A DNA stretch of 64,000 bases. Source: DASTFY01 sp963813375. Its GTDB lineage: Bacteria > Actinomycetota > Acidimicrobiia > Acidimicrobiales > Ilumatobacteraceae. The DNA lies in NCBI GenBank assembly GCA_963813375.1, contig CAWEYT010000015.1:248001-312000 (forward strand), given 5' to 3'. Shown here one piece after another: positions 33,290 to 42,712 of this stretch. A program made the position numbers and the translations under genes. The notes under the pieces are model-generated. The model did not search any database. It saw only the letters and a program-made list of their open reading frames with translations, and was not told the origin of the DNA. Numbering within the stretch: position 1 is the stretch's first letter; each line of letters opens with the position of its first letter.

Positions 33290-33913
33290 GTGAAGGACCT
33301 CCTGCTGGACTTCGGCGGCGTCCTGCTGCGGACGCCGTTCGAGCTGCGCCACGAAGCCGAGCGGTCGTTGGGGCTGGCGCCCGGCACGCTGTCGTGGGCC
33401 GGGCCGTTCGACCCGCCGTCCGATCCGCTCTGGCGGCAGTGGCAGGCGGGCGAGGTCACCGAACGCGAGTACTGGGCCCGGCGGGCCGCTTCCCACGGGC
33501 TCGAGACGCAGACGTTCATGGGTGGGTTCTTCGAGCCCGGCGGCGACCACCTGATCCGGGACGAGATGTGGGATCTGGTGCGGGCCCACCACGCCGCCGG
33601 TGGCCGCGTGGCCATCCTCACCAACGATCTGCGGGCCTTCCACGGCACCGAGTGGCTGGAGTCGATCACGGTGCTCGGCGAGATCGACATCCTCATCGAT
33701 GCATCGATCACGAAGGTGCTCAAGCCCGACCCTGGCGCCTACGAAGCCGCGCTCGCCGCCCTCGGCGATCCCGATCCCGGCACGGTGGTGTTCGTGGACG
33801 ACCAGCAGAACAACCTCCGCGGCGCCGACGCCTGCGGGATGCTGACCGTGTTCTTCGACCCCGTCGACGTGCCCGGCTCGGTGGCCCGGGTGGAGAAGGC
33901 CCTGTCCGACTGA
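33290..33913 (+). CDS. HAD-superfamily hydrolase
   Basis: The 207-residue HAD hydrolase opens with DLLLDFGGVLLRTP, where the second acidic residue of the DxD motif is replaced by glycine in DFGGV as in many haloacid-dehalogenase/epoxide-hydrolase-like members. Motif II is ILTND, motif III the lysine of ITKVLKPDPGAYEAAL, and motif IV VVFVDDQQNN. The cap region lies at residues 15-95. It starts 9 bp after the decarboxylase stop, so it is the last gene of the operon. The substrate is unknown, and the link to catabolism is positional only. Confidence 0.82.
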   Translation: MKDLLLDFGGVLLRTPFELRHEAERSLGLAPGTLSWAGPFDPPSDPLWRQWQAGEVTEREYWARRAASHGLETQTFMGGFFEPGGDHLIRDEMWDLVRAHHAAGGRVAILTNDLRAFHGTEWLESITVLGEIDILIDASITKVLKPDPGAYEAALAALGDPDPGTVVFVDDQQNNLRGADACGMLTVFFDPVDVPGSVARVEKALSD

Positions 33914-33932
33914 CCGCGACTGCCGCGGTCGG

Positions 33933-35411
33933 TCAGGCGACGGTCACCGTGCGGCAGCCGAGGGACACGGTGCGGGCGCCCGCGCCCACTCCGAGCGCCT
34001 CGACGCAGACCGACTGACTTCCTCGAGCTGCCGCCACGGGGTAGCCGAAGCCGTGGAACGGACCCATGCCGTTGTGGGTGCGGGCGACGTCGGGCCGGGG
34101 GCCGTTGGCGATGACCACCCTCCGCCCGGCGCCGGTGGTGATGGCGACCTGGATGGGAAGGTCCGACTCCGGGTCGAACGCCCAGCCGCCGACGATGACC
34201 TGGCGGTTGCCGGGCACGACGACCTCGATCCCACCGACCGGGTCGGTGCCGCCCGGGTGCGGGAGCGTGGCTGCGTAGTCCCGCAGCCGCTTCCACTGGG
34301 CCGGGTCCTCCATGCCGAGGGCCCACTGCGCGATGCCCGAGATGCCGTACTTCCCGACGAGGCGGGCCTTGCCCAGCATCGACTCCACGTCCGGGTACCA
34401 GACGGTGCGGGTCACCTGGCAGGTCACGGTGGACGGCGGGGCCGGGCCGCCAGGGGTGGCGGGAGGCGGCGGCCCGGTGAACGTGTCGACGTACGTGAAC
34501 GTCATCTCGCTCGACGCCACGTCGCGCACCGGCGTGGCCCGCTTCTGCTGCACGAGCGCGGGCATGTTGATCACCCGCACGTCACGCTTGGCCGGAGTCA
34601 CGCCGGCCGGGCAGGTCCCGGTGACGCGGACGACGAAGTCCCGCCCGTAGGCCGGTACCCCGACCTGGATCTTGGCCGGGGCGACCACCTTGACCGCGTA
34701 CGAGACGATCCCGTCCACCCACGGCAGCGGAGCGATCGGGCCAGCGGCGCTGAAGCTGAAGTCGTAGGCCATGATCCGCAGCCGGTCGATGTGGTTGCCG
34801 ATCGCCGCCCAGTCGTACACCCAGTACCCGCTGCCGGCGGCCCGGGTGCCGTTGTAGATCGGCGGCGTCGTGACCGTGAGCAGCTTGGCCCGGCTGTGCA
34901 GCGCCGCGCCCAGCTCGCTCACGAACGCCACCCACGCCGGCCGGGTCGAAGCCCAGCTGGCGGTGCCGTCGGCGAAGGCGAACTGCTCGTAGTCCAGATC
35001 GATCCCGGCGTAGCCGTTCGTCTCGACCAGCTTGACGAGGGCGGCCACGTGGCGGCCGCGCTGCGCGGGGTCGGCGAGGAGGGCCGCCATGGCGCGGGCC
35101 GGCATGCCGTCGCGGACCGCCGGCACCAGAGGCAGGTTGGCGGCGCGGGCCTGCTGCACGACCGCGGCCTGCTCGTTGGCCGGTTCGTCGGACACGATGC
35201 TCTCGGCGCCGGTGGCCCTGAACCAGAACGGCGAGACCTCGGACACGAGGTCGCGCGCCGTCTCGATGCTGGTCTGCCCGGTGTCCGTGCTCCAGTAGGG
35301 CACCCAGCCGGTGACCATGCGCCGCGGCGGTCCGCAGCCCGCCAGGACCACGAGCGTCACCAGGAGCCCGGCCCGGGCGGCCCTCGTGGACCGGCGAGCC
35401 AGGCCGTTCAT
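33933..35411 (-). CDS. GH18-family lipoprotein (chitinase-like or spore-type glycosidase)
   Basis: A lipobox VVLAGC ends the signal peptide. The GH18 catalytic strand is intact as NGYAGIDLDYEQF, the DxDxE motif with the acid glutamate. RLRIMAYDFSFSAAGP supplies the usual substrate tyrosine/aspartate, and GVPAYGRDFVVRV is another conserved barrel strand. ISGIAQWALGMEDPAQWKRL ends the barrel. About 85 C-terminal residues form an extra beta domain (VVVPGNRQVIVGGWAFDPES). It is an extracytoplasmic glycosidase of unknown glycan. ATG at 35411 is preferred; an alternative ATG at 35426 arose from a 15-bp duplication. Confidence 0.85.
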   Translation of the reverse strand: MNGLARRSTRAARAGLLVTLVVLAGCGPPRRMVTGWVPYWSTDTGQTSIETARDLVSEVSPFWFRATGAESIVSDEPANEQAAVVQQARAANLPLVPAVRDGMPARAMAALLADPAQRGRHVAALVKLVETNGYAGIDLDYEQFAFADGTASWASTRPAWVAFVSELGAALHSRAKLLTVTTPPIYNGTRAAGSGYWVYDWAAIGNHIDRLRIMAYDFSFSAAGPIAPLPWVDGIVSYAVKVVAPAKIQVGVPAYGRDFVVRVTGTCPAGVTPAKRDVRVINMPALVQQKRATPVRDVASSEMTFTYVDTFTGPPPPATPGGPAPPSTVTCQVTRTVWYPDVESMLGKARLVGKYGISGIAQWALGMEDPAQWKRLRDYAATLPHPGGTDPVGGIEVVVPGNRQVIVGGWAFDPESDLPIQVAITTGAGRRVVIANGPRPDVARTHNGMGPFHGFGYPVAAARGSQSVCVEALGVGAGARTVSLGCRTVTVA

Positions 35412-35437
35412 CTCACAGCCGGTCATCTCACAGCCGC
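35408..35437. repeat. 15-bp tandem duplication at the thiolase/GH18 junction
   Basis: TCATCTCACAGCCG occurs at 35408-35421 and 35423-35436. On the coding (minus) strand each copy carries a TGA and an ATG, so the duplication created a second possible start for the GH18 gene. Confidence 0.8.
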
Positions 35438-36606
35438 TCGATCACCGTGCCGGTGCCCAACCCGCCGCCGCAGCACATCGTGATCAGTCCGTAGCGCCCG
35501 TCGGCGCGTTCCAACTCGTGCACCGCCTTCGTCATCAGGACGGCGCCCGTGCCCCCCAGCGGATGGCCGAGGGCGATGGCGCCGCCGTTCGGGTTGACCC
35601 GCTCCATGTCCGGATGGACCTCCGCCGCCCACGCCAGCACGACGGACGCGAAGGCCTCGTTGATCTCGACGGTGTCCATCTGATCGATGGTGAGCCCGGT
35701 GCGGTCGAACAGGCGCTGGGTGGCGTCGATCGGGCCCGTGAGCATGAGCACCGGGTCGACGCCGACCAGGCAGGTGTCGACCACGCGGGCTCGCGGGGTG
35801 AGGCCCAGCGCGGCGGCCTTCACCTCGGTCATGAGCAGGACGGCGGCTGCGCCGTCCGAGATCTGCGACGACGAGCCCGCGGTGTGCACGCCGTCGGGCC
35901 GGGCGACCGGTTTGAGTTGGGCCAGCGCCTCCAGCGTCGTGTCGCGCAGACCCTCGTCTCTCGCCACCGTGTGGGTGGTCCCGGCCGGTTTGCCGTCGGC
36001 GTCGAGGTCCGGGGCTTCGACCGTCACGTAACTGCCGGCGAAGCGGTCCTCGGCCCACGCCCGGGCGGCGCGCTGCTGGCTGGCCAGACCGAAGGCGTCG
36101 GTGTCCTCGCGCGTGATGCCCCACTTGTCGGCGATGCGCTCTGCGCCCTCGAACTGCGAGGTCATCTCGTACTGGCCGAAGTAGGCCTTGGGGATCGGCA
36201 CGCCGAGGCCGAGGTCCTTGCGGGAGTTGGAGCCGATCGGGATCCGGCTCATCACCTCGACACCGCAGGCCACCGCCACGTCCACCACACCGCCGGCGAC
36301 GAGCGAGGTGGCCAGGTTGGTGGCCTGCTGGCTCGATCCGCACTGCGTGTCGACAGTGGTGGCCGGCACCGAGAGGGGCAGGCCGGCGGCCAGCCACGCC
36401 GTGCGGGTGACGTTGAAGCTCTGCTCGCCCACCTGGCTGACGCACCCGCCGACGACCTGGCCGACCTCGGCCGGATCGATGCCGCTTCGGCTCAGCAGCT
36501 CGCGCTGGACGGTGGAGAGCAGGTCGGCCGGGTGGACGCTGGACAGGCCCCCGCCCCTGCGCCCGACAGGCGTGCGCACGGCGTCGACGATCACGACACT
36601 GGTCAT
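35428..36606 (-). CDS. Acetyl-CoA acetyltransferase (thiolase)
   Basis: The 392-residue thiolase has the nucleophilic cysteine in TVDTQCGSSQQATNLA, the NEAF motif in VEINEAFASVVLAWA, the His of GGAIALGHPLGGTGAVL and the second cysteine in ITMCCGGGLGTG. It condenses or cleaves 3-ketoacyl-CoA. The ATG at 36606 is chosen over the preceding GTG because TAGGAT lies exactly 6 nt before it. The GH18 gene follows on the same strand. Overall similarity is to actinobacterial FadA-type catabolic thiolases, including those of steroid degradation. Confidence 0.93.
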   Translation of the reverse strand: MTSVVIVDAVRTPVGRRGGGLSSVHPADLLSTVQRELLSRSGIDPAEVGQVVGGCVSQVGEQSFNVTRTAWLAAGLPLSVPATTVDTQCGSSQQATNLATSLVAGGVVDVAVACGVEVMSRIPIGSNSRKDLGLGVPIPKAYFGQYEMTSQFEGAERIADKWGITREDTDAFGLASQQRAARAWAEDRFAGSYVTVEAPDLDADGKPAGTTHTVARDEGLRDTTLEALAQLKPVARPDGVHTAGSSSQISDGAAAVLLMTEVKAAALGLTPRARVVDTCLVGVDPVLMLTGPIDATQRLFDRTGLTIDQMDTVEINEAFASVVLAWAAEVHPDMERVNPNGGAIALGHPLGGTGAVLMTKAVHELERADGRYGLITMCCGGGLGTGTVIERL

Positions 36607-36612
36607 CACGGC

Positions 36613-36618
36613 ATCCTA
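36613..36618 (-). promoter_or_regulatory. -10 element (TAGGAT) for the thiolase
   Basis: TAGGAT on the minus strand lies 6 nt upstream of the ATG at 36606, and only 3 nt from the alternative GTG. Confidence 0.5.
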
Positions 36619-36722
36619 CGAGGGCTGTTCGGCGCCCGCCCCGGCGCGACCGCTCGCAGCAACACGATCCGGTTCACATCAACTTGTCCCGCGGGCGGCG
36701 CCCCTGATACGCCTCGACGGCC

Positions 36723-37538
36723 ATGGCGGCCGAGTTCGTCCCGATGCTGCTCCCGCCCGATTCGCCGGCGGTGTCCGGGACGCGGTGGTACTGGGTGCAG
36801 GCGGGCCAGGTGGGCATCAGCGAGGTCGCGCCGGAGGACGGCTGGCCGGTGCACTTCCTCGGGATGCTCGGGACCGAGGCCTGCTGGGCCGTCGAGGTCC
36901 CGGACGGACACGCCGGGCCGTCCGACCGCCCCATCCTCGACCTGCGCCGCCTGTGGAGCGAGGTGGAGCTCGTCGACTGGATCGTGGCCGGTCGCGCGGT
37001 GCAGCTCGTGGCCTGGGCCTCGACCCACCGCTTCTGCGGCCGCTGCGGCTCGGCCACCGTCCCGGCGCCGGGGGACCGGGCCATGCGCTGCCCGGACTGC
37101 GGGCTGCTGGCCTATCCGAGGCTGGCCCCGGCCGTCATCGCGCTCGTCCACCGGCACACCGAGGAGCGGGGTGACGAGGCCTTGCTGGCGCGCGGGGTGC
37201 AGTTCGCGATGCCGATGTTCTCCTGCCTGGCCGGCTTCGTGGAGCCGGGCGAGACCCTCGAGGAGGCTGTCGCCCGCGAGGTGTTCGAGGAGGTCGGCGT
37301 CCGGGTGGACGACGTGACCTACCAGGGCTCCCAGCCCTGGCCGTTCCCGCACTCGCTCATGATCGGGTTCTTCGCCCGGTGGGTGGAGGGCGACATCGCC
37401 ATCGATCCGACGGAGATCGCTGAAGCCGGCTGGTTCACGAGGGATGACCTGCCGCCGATCCCGCCGCCCATCTCGATCGCCCGCAAGCTCATAGATCGGT
37501 GGCTGGCTGCAGGTGACGACCGAAGAACTCCAGGATGA
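36723..37538 (+). CDS. nudC: NADH pyrophosphatase NudC
   Basis: The 271-residue Nudix hydrolase cleaves NAD(H), and NAD-capped RNA in the family, to NMN and AMP. The zinc ribbon is FCGRCGS with MRCPDCGLLAYPRL. The Nudix box is GFVEPGETLEEAVAREVFEE. The NudC-specific SQPWPFPHSLMIGF follows the box. The N-terminal 95 residues form the usual variable domain. Its 3' end overlaps that of the convergent S9 peptidase by 50 bp. Confidence 0.95.
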   Translation: MAAEFVPMLLPPDSPAVSGTRWYWVQAGQVGISEVAPEDGWPVHFLGMLGTEACWAVEVPDGHAGPSDRPILDLRRLWSEVELVDWIVAGRAVQLVAWASTHRFCGRCGSATVPAPGDRAMRCPDCGLLAYPRLAPAVIALVHRHTEERGDEALLARGVQFAMPMFSCLAGFVEPGETLEEAVAREVFEEVGVRVDDVTYQGSQPWPFPHSLMIGFFARWVEGDIAIDPTEIAEAGWFTRDDLPPIPPPISIARKLIDRWLAAGDDRRTPG

Positions 37539-39462
37539 TCTCCATCCGCTGACGGCGGTGGGCCGGCGAGCCGGAGCGGGAGAGCTCGTGGTTCTCGGCC
37601 GGGAAGCGGTGGAACTCGACCTCCTTGTCCAGGAGGCGCAGCGCCACGAACAGCTCCTCGGCCTGGTTGATCGGACAGCGCAGGTCGTCCTCGGAGTGGA
37701 GGATGAGCATCGGCGTCTCGATCTCCCGCACGAACCGGATGGGCGACATGCGGGCGTACAGCTCCGGGTCATCGAGGTGGCTGACGCCGTGGTTCGTGCG
37801 GAACACCGTCGCGATGTCGGAGTTCCACTCCTCGCTGACCAGGTTGTTCACGGAGCGCTCGCTGCAGATGGCCTTGAACCTGGTGGTCGTGCCGGCCAGC
37901 CAGGTGGCCATGTAGCCGCCGTAGCTGCCGCCGAGCATCCCGACCCGGTCGGGGTCGGCCGCCGGCCACCGGGCGAGCGCAGCGTCGAGCGTGGCCAGCA
38001 CGTCCTCCACGTCGACCGAGCCCCAGCCCCGCCCGGGCGCCTTCGGGTGGTCGGGCCCCATGATGGCCTGACCCCACGCCGTGTCCCGGCCGGACGAGCC
38101 GCGCGGGTTGCCCATCACCACGATGTAGCCGGCCGCGGCCTGGATCTGCGCCTCGTCGAAGAACCGGTTGCCGTACTGGCTGAACGGCCCACCGTGCACG
38201 TTGAGGAGCACGGGATAGCGCTGCGCGGGGTCGAAGTCCGGAGGGGTGAGGACCCAGGCGTCGACCTCCATGCCGTCGGTCGACGGCGCGGTGAACTGCT
38301 CGACCGGGACGACGCCGGCACGGGCGGCGAAGCGCTCGGTCAGGAACGTGAGCCGCCGCTCCTGGCCGTCGGCGCCGATCGCGTACAGCTCCGGTGGACG
38401 CTCGGGCGTGGAGACCGTGAAGGCCACGGTGCCACCAGCGGCGTCGAACCCGGTGATGACCCGCTCGCCACCGACGGCCAGCAACGGGGGCCCGCTGCCG
38501 TCCGGCGCGACGCGGTAGAGGTGAAGGTCGCCCCGGTCCTCGCACGAGGCGATCAGCTCGCCGCCGTCCCAGATGGGGGCCTGCGCACCCGGGAACGGGG
38601 CGAACGTCCGGTCCAGGCCCGACGACACCCACCGCCGCTCACCGGAGGGCAGGTCGAGCACGCCAACCATCGCGTTCTGGGGATCCGTCAAGGGGTCGTC
38701 CTGGCCGAGGAAGGCCACCTGGGCGCCGTCGGGCGACGCCGACGGGCTGCTGTACAGACCGGTCTGGTCGGTGAGGGCGCGCCGCTCGCCCTCGAGGGGG
38801 ACGAGGTGGAGGTCCTCGGCCAGGTCACGGTCCCAGGTGTCATAGGCGGCGCCCGAGCAGACCAGCCCGGACGAGTCGGGCAACCAGGCCGGCCCCCCGA
38901 AGGAGTACTCGCCCGGGGTCAGGTTGCGGGGCGCCTCCGTCCCGTCGGCGGGCACGACGTAGAGGTGCCGGGGCCGGTCGTAGACCCAGTCCTCGCCGTT
39001 GAGCCGTGAGAAGAACCGGGTGATGCGGCGGGGCGGCTGCTTGGCCGGATCGCTCTCGTCGTACCGGGGGTCGAGCGTGCGCGAGGCGAAGGCCAGGTAC
39101 TGCCCGTCCGGGGACCACCGCAGCTCCTCGACCCCTCCCTTCAAGGCGGCGACGGTCCGGACCTCGCCCGGGCCGTCGACCGGGAGGAGGTGCAGCGTGG
39201 TCTCCTCGTCCTTCTCGCCGCGGTGGGAGGCGAAGGCCAGCATGGCGCCGTCGGGTGACCACACCGGCGAGCTGTCGCCCTTCTCGCCGGCCGTCAGCGG
39301 ACGAGGCGGTGCGCCACCGGACGTGGAGGCCAGCCAGATCTGGCTGCGGTAGCGGTTCGCGGGTTCGTCGACCCTGGCGACGACGAAGGCGATCCGCGTG
39401 CCGTCGGGCGACACGGCGGGAGAGGCGGCGGAGACGAGGCCGGCGATGTCGGTCGGGCGCAT
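37489..39462 (-). CDS. S9-family serine peptidase (acylaminoacyl-peptidase/DPP-like)
   Basis: The 657-residue prolyl-oligopeptidase-type enzyme has an N-terminal TolB-like beta-propeller (SPDGTRIAFV, WSPDGAMLAFASH, WSPDGQYLAFASR repeats) and a C-terminal alpha/beta-hydrolase. The nucleophile is in GMLGGSYGGYMATW, the Asp in LHSEDDLRCPINQAE and the His in FPAENHELSRSG. No signal peptide is seen, so it is probably cytoplasmic peptide turnover. TACGTT is 7 nt upstream of the ATG. It is divergent from the DUF4015 gene and convergent with nudC. Confidence 0.93.
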   Translation of the reverse strand: MRPTDIAGLVSAASPAVSPDGTRIAFVVARVDEPANRYRSQIWLASTSGGAPPRPLTAGEKGDSSPVWSPDGAMLAFASHRGEKDEETTLHLLPVDGPGEVRTVAALKGGVEELRWSPDGQYLAFASRTLDPRYDESDPAKQPPRRITRFFSRLNGEDWVYDRPRHLYVVPADGTEAPRNLTPGEYSFGGPAWLPDSSGLVCSGAAYDTWDRDLAEDLHLVPLEGERRALTDQTGLYSSPSASPDGAQVAFLGQDDPLTDPQNAMVGVLDLPSGERRWVSSGLDRTFAPFPGAQAPIWDGGELIASCEDRGDLHLYRVAPDGSGPPLLAVGGERVITGFDAAGGTVAFTVSTPERPPELYAIGADGQERRLTFLTERFAARAGVVPVEQFTAPSTDGMEVDAWVLTPPDFDPAQRYPVLLNVHGGPFSQYGNRFFDEAQIQAAAGYIVVMGNPRGSSGRDTAWGQAIMGPDHPKAPGRGWGSVDVEDVLATLDAALARWPAADPDRVGMLGGSYGGYMATWLAGTTTRFKAICSERSVNNLVSEEWNSDIATVFRTNHGVSHLDDPELYARMSPIRFVREIETPMLILHSEDDLRCPINQAEELFVALRLLDKEVEFHRFPAENHELSRSGSPAHRRQRMEIILEFFGRHLQPATDL

Positions 39463-39469
39463 CGGCGCG

Positions 39470-39475
39470 AACGTA
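39470..39475 (-). promoter_or_regulatory. -10 element (TACGTT) for the S9 peptidase
   Basis: TACGTT on the minus strand is 7 nt upstream of the ATG at 39462. Confidence 0.5.
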
Positions 39476-39510
39476 GCCGGGGGGCTACGCTGCGACTTTC
39501 CTCTCCCGGG

Positions 39511-41320
39511 GTGGGGACCAACGTGGACAGCGTGGGCGAAGCAACCGGCCGTGTGGCCGGGCAGCCGCCGTTGACGGGCACGAGCGCGCTGGGCTCGCGC
39601 GCGCCGCTCGCCGCCCCCCGCCGGGACTTCGCCGGTCCCGTCCGCGCCCGCCCACCGACATCCGGCGACTGGGGTGGTCCGGCCGGCGGGACGTCGTTAC
39701 GCCGCCTCGGCGAGCTGGGGGGCAACCGGTCGCGCCGCACGTCGCCGGGCTGGCGGCCGCGCTTGCCGCGCTTCCGGCTCCGCCGCCTGATCTGGGTGGC
39801 CTTGGCCGCGGTGGTGGCCGGCCTGGCCTGGATCGGGTTGCGGCTGGTGTCGGCCGGACCCAGCGTCGCCGGGGTGACCGACGGCGAAGTGGTGTCACCG
39901 ACGGCACTCGCCCAGCGGGACATCACGGTGACCACCGAGGGCGATCTCGACTCCATCGAGGTGCGCCTGAACGGCCGAACCTCTCCCCAACGTCGTCAAC
40001 GACGGCTCGATGCTGCACGTCCGGCTCCCGACGCTCGTCGACGGGACCTACGAGCTGGCGATCACCTCGGACCGTCGCCCGTTGGGCCGGGTCACCACGA
40101 CCCGCGACTTCACGGTGGACGGGACACCGCCGGCGCTGCGCTTCGCGCCCCCGGCCGAGCCCGTGCCGCTCGACGAGCCGCTCACGCTCGTCGGCACCGC
40201 GGACGGAGCCACCGAGGTGGCCTCGCCGGGCGCGGAGGTGGAGGTCGAGGGGTCGGAGTTCTCGCTCGTCTTCCCCTACCCGCCGGCCGCCCCCGTGGAG
40301 ATCGCCGCCACCGACGAGGCCGGGAACCGTGCGGTCATGTCCGTCGTCGTGCCCGTCGCGTACCCCGAGACGAAGGGCGTCCACGTCACCGCCAATGCCT
40401 GGGCCGACCCGGTCCGCAAGGCGGAGATCCTGCGAATGATCACGGAGAAGCGGATCAACACGGTGGAGCTCGACCTCAAGGACGAGGACGGCATCGTCGG
40501 CTACGCGTCGGACGTGAAGCTGGCCCGCGACATCGGTGCGGTGCAGGCCAGCTATGACCTGAAGGCCGCGCTCGACGAGCTCCACGGCCTCGGGGTGCGG
40601 GTCATCGGGCGCATCGTCGCCTTCCGCGATCCCATCCTGGCCAAGGCGGCGTGGGCGGCCGGAAACGCGGACTGGGTGCTCCAGACGCCCGACGGGCAGC
40701 CCCTGTCGGCGTACGGAGGCTTCACCAACTACGTGAAGCCGGAGGTGCGGGCCTACAACCTGGCCATCGCCGAGGAGGCGGCCCGCGCCGGCGTCGACGA
40801 CATCCTTTGGGACTACGTCCGGCGGCCCGAGGGCGACCCGGCGACCATGGTGGTGCCCGGCCTCACCGGTCTCTCCAGCGAGGTCATCGGCCAGTTCCTG
40901 AAGGAGGGCCACGCCCTGCTGCGCCCGTACGGGGTGTACCAGGGCGCGTCCGTGTTCGGCATCTCGGCCACGCGGCCCCAGACGATCGCCCAGGACGTCC
41001 CGCTCATCGCGCAGCACGTGGACTACGTCGCCCCGATGGTCTATCCGGACCTCTGGGGCCTCGGCGAGTACAACCTGCCCAACCCCGAGGCCCAGCCCTA
41101 CGAGATCGTCTCCCGCTCGCTGGTCGACTTCCAGAGCGCCGTCGAGCCGATGGGCCGTGCGGTCGTGCCGTGGCTGCAGGACTACACGCGCCACGTCCCG
41201 TACGGCCCGGCCGAGGTGCAAGCCCAGATGCAGGCGGCGAAGGACCGCGGCATCGACAACTGGCTGTTCTGGGACCCGGACACCGAGTACAGCATCGACG
41301 GCTACCCGCCCCTGAGCTGA
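39511..41320 (+). CDS. Membrane-anchored DUF4015-type putative glycoside hydrolase (frameshifted near 39982)
   Basis: A long basic, Gly/Pro-rich cytoplasmic N-terminus of about 90 residues leads to one membrane helix (LIWVALAAVVAGLAWIGL). Ig-like beta segments follow, and one extra base near 39982 interrupts the first. The catalytic barrel begins KGVHVTANAWADPVRKAEIL and contains INTVELDLKDEDGIVGYAS, WDYVRRPEGD, DYVAPMVYPDLWG and a terminal GIDNWLFWDPDTEY. This is the DUF4015 family, related to TIM-barrel glycosidases. The protein of about 600 residues acts outside the membrane on an unknown polysaccharide. GTG at 39511 or a slightly later GTG could start it. Confidence 0.82.
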
Positions 41321-41328
41321 CCAGCCCC

Positions 41329-41334
41329 TACGGT
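41329..41334 (+). promoter_or_regulatory. -10 element (TACGGT) for the DinB-like gene
   Basis: TACGGT is 7 nt upstream of the ATG at 41342. Confidence 0.5.
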
Positions 41335-41341
41335 GGGGCCG

Positions 41342-42070
41342 ATGGAACGGGAGCAGTACCTGGAGGCCTTGGCGGCCGACTCGGCCGCCTTCGACACCGC
41401 CGTGACCGCCACGCCACTGGAGGCGTCCGTACCGTCCTGCCCGGCCTGGACCGTCGCCGATCTCGTGTACCACCTCGGTGAGGTCCACTACTTCTGGGGC
41501 GAGGTGGCCCGCCGGCGCCTGGCCGCTCCGACCGTCGAGCCGCCGGCCCGTCCACCCGATGACGAGCTGGCGGCGTGGGCGGCCGAACAGGCGGCGGAGC
41601 TCCAGCGCACCCTGCAGGACGCCGATCCCGCCACACCGGTCTGGACGTGGGTACCCCAGAAGGACGTCGCGTTCATCGTGCGTCGGATGGCCCAGGAGAC
41701 CGCCGTGCACCGCTGGGACGCCGAGGCCTCGGCCGGCGGACCTCGACCGATCGACGCCGAGCTGGCCAGCGACGGCGTCGACGAGTTCTTCACCTTCTTC
41801 ATCGACGACGGGCCGCAGGAGGGCGGAGCCACCGTGGGCGGCTCGGTCCACTTCCACGCCACCGACACGCCGGGGGAGTGGGTGGTGCGGGAGGAGGCCG
41901 ACGGCGCGCTGACCGTGACCGCGGAGCACGCCAAGGGCGACGCCGCCGTCCGCGGGCCGGCGAGCGATCTGCTGCTCGCCCTGTGGCGCCGGATCGGGCT
42001 CGACGGCGTGGAGGTGCTCGGCGACCGGGACGTGGCCGAGCGCCTGGTGGCCCGCACCACGGTGGAATGA
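41342..42070 (+). CDS. Maleylpyruvate-isomerase/DinB-like mycothiol-dependent protein
   Basis: The 242-residue protein has the MDMPI_N helical bundle. Metal ligands are the histidines of VADLVYHLGEVHYFWGEVAR and of MAQETAVHRWDAEAS. The pattern VPSCPAWTVADLV is the actinobacterial family signature. A C-terminal MDMPI_C-type domain begins near SVHFHATDTPGEWVV. Such proteins use mycothiol as cofactor for isomerisation or thiol transfer; the substrate is unknown. The siroheme gene starts inside its stop (ATGA), so it may be the first gene of the sulfur operon. Confidence 0.85.
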   Translation: MEREQYLEALAADSAAFDTAVTATPLEASVPSCPAWTVADLVYHLGEVHYFWGEVARRRLAAPTVEPPARPPDDELAAWAAEQAAELQRTLQDADPATPVWTWVPQKDVAFIVRRMAQETAVHRWDAEASAGGPRPIDAELASDGVDEFFTFFIDDGPQEGGATVGGSVHFHATDTPGEWVVREEADGALTVTAEHAKGDAAVRGPASDLLLALWRRIGLDGVEVLGDRDVAERLVARTTVE

Positions 42071-42663
42071 CGGCCTATCCGGTCGTCCTGCGGCTCTCGG
42101 GCAGGCGGGTGCTGGTGGTGGGAGGCGGGGGCGTGGCCGCGCGCAAGGTCGAGGGGCTCCTGGCGGCGGGCGCCGCCGTCACCGTCGTCGCGCCGATGGT
42201 CGTGGCCGAGCTCCGTGACCTCGCCGCCCGCGGGGACATCGCCGTCGCCGCGCGGCCGTACCGGTCCGGCGACCTGGCGGGCGCGTGGCTGGTCCTCACC
42301 GCGACGGACGACGCGGCCACGCAGCAGCAGGTCTTCGACGACGCCGAGGCCGCCGGGATCTGGGTCAACGCCGCCGACGACCCGCAGCGTTGCTCCTTCT
42401 TCCTTCCCGCCGTGCACCGCCGGGAGCCGGTGCTGGTCGCCGTGTCCACCCAGGGGACCAGCCCGGCCCTCGCGGCCTGGCTCCGGGACCGACTGGCCGG
42501 AGCCCTGCCCGAACGGCTCGAGGAGCTGGTGGCGGCGCTGGTCCGCCGCCGGGCCGAGGTCCAGGCCGAGGGTCGCTCGACGGAGGACGAGGACTGGTCG
42601 GCGGTCATCGAGGCCTGGGCGGAGGCGATCGGCGGGGGCACCGGCGTCCGACCGCCAGCCTAA
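42067..42663 (+). CDS. Precorrin-2 dehydrogenase / sirohydrochlorin ferrochelatase (CysG N-terminal type)
   Basis: The 198-residue protein has the NAD-binding VLVVGGGGVAARKVEGLLAA and the catalytic-region block WVNAADDPQRCSFFLPAVHR. VAVSTQGTSPALAAWLRDRL is the conserved dimer/active-site helix. It oxidises precorrin-2 and inserts iron to make siroheme, the prosthetic group of the sulfite reductase two genes on. It lacks the methyltransferase half of CysG, which is supplied by the separate SUMT at 45120. Its ATG overlaps the DinB-like stop by 4 bp. Confidence 0.92.
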   Translation: MTAYPVVLRLSGRRVLVVGGGGVAARKVEGLLAAGAAVTVVAPMVVAELRDLAARGDIAVAARPYRSGDLAGAWLVLTATDDAATQQQVFDDAEAAGIWVNAADDPQRCSFFLPAVHRREPVLVAVSTQGTSPALAAWLRDRLAGALPERLEELVAALVRRRAEVQAEGRSTEDEDWSAVIEAWAEAIGGGTGVRPPA

Positions 42664-42678
42664 ATATGTAAATTCTGA

Positions 42679-42706
42679 TTGCTTTAGTCAGGTTTTGGGT
42701 TACGCT
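42679..42706 (+). promoter_or_regulatory. Sulfite reductase promoter in an AT-rich island
   Basis: The -35 is TTGCTT (42679-42684), with a 16-bp spacer to the -10 TACGCT (42701-42706). The GTG start is exactly 6 nt downstream (leaderless). A CTGA-N9-TCAG inverted repeat (42675-42691) straddles the -35 and may be an operator. The 50 bp around it are conspicuously AT-rich for this genome. Confidence 0.6.
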
Positions 42707-42712
42707 CGATCC

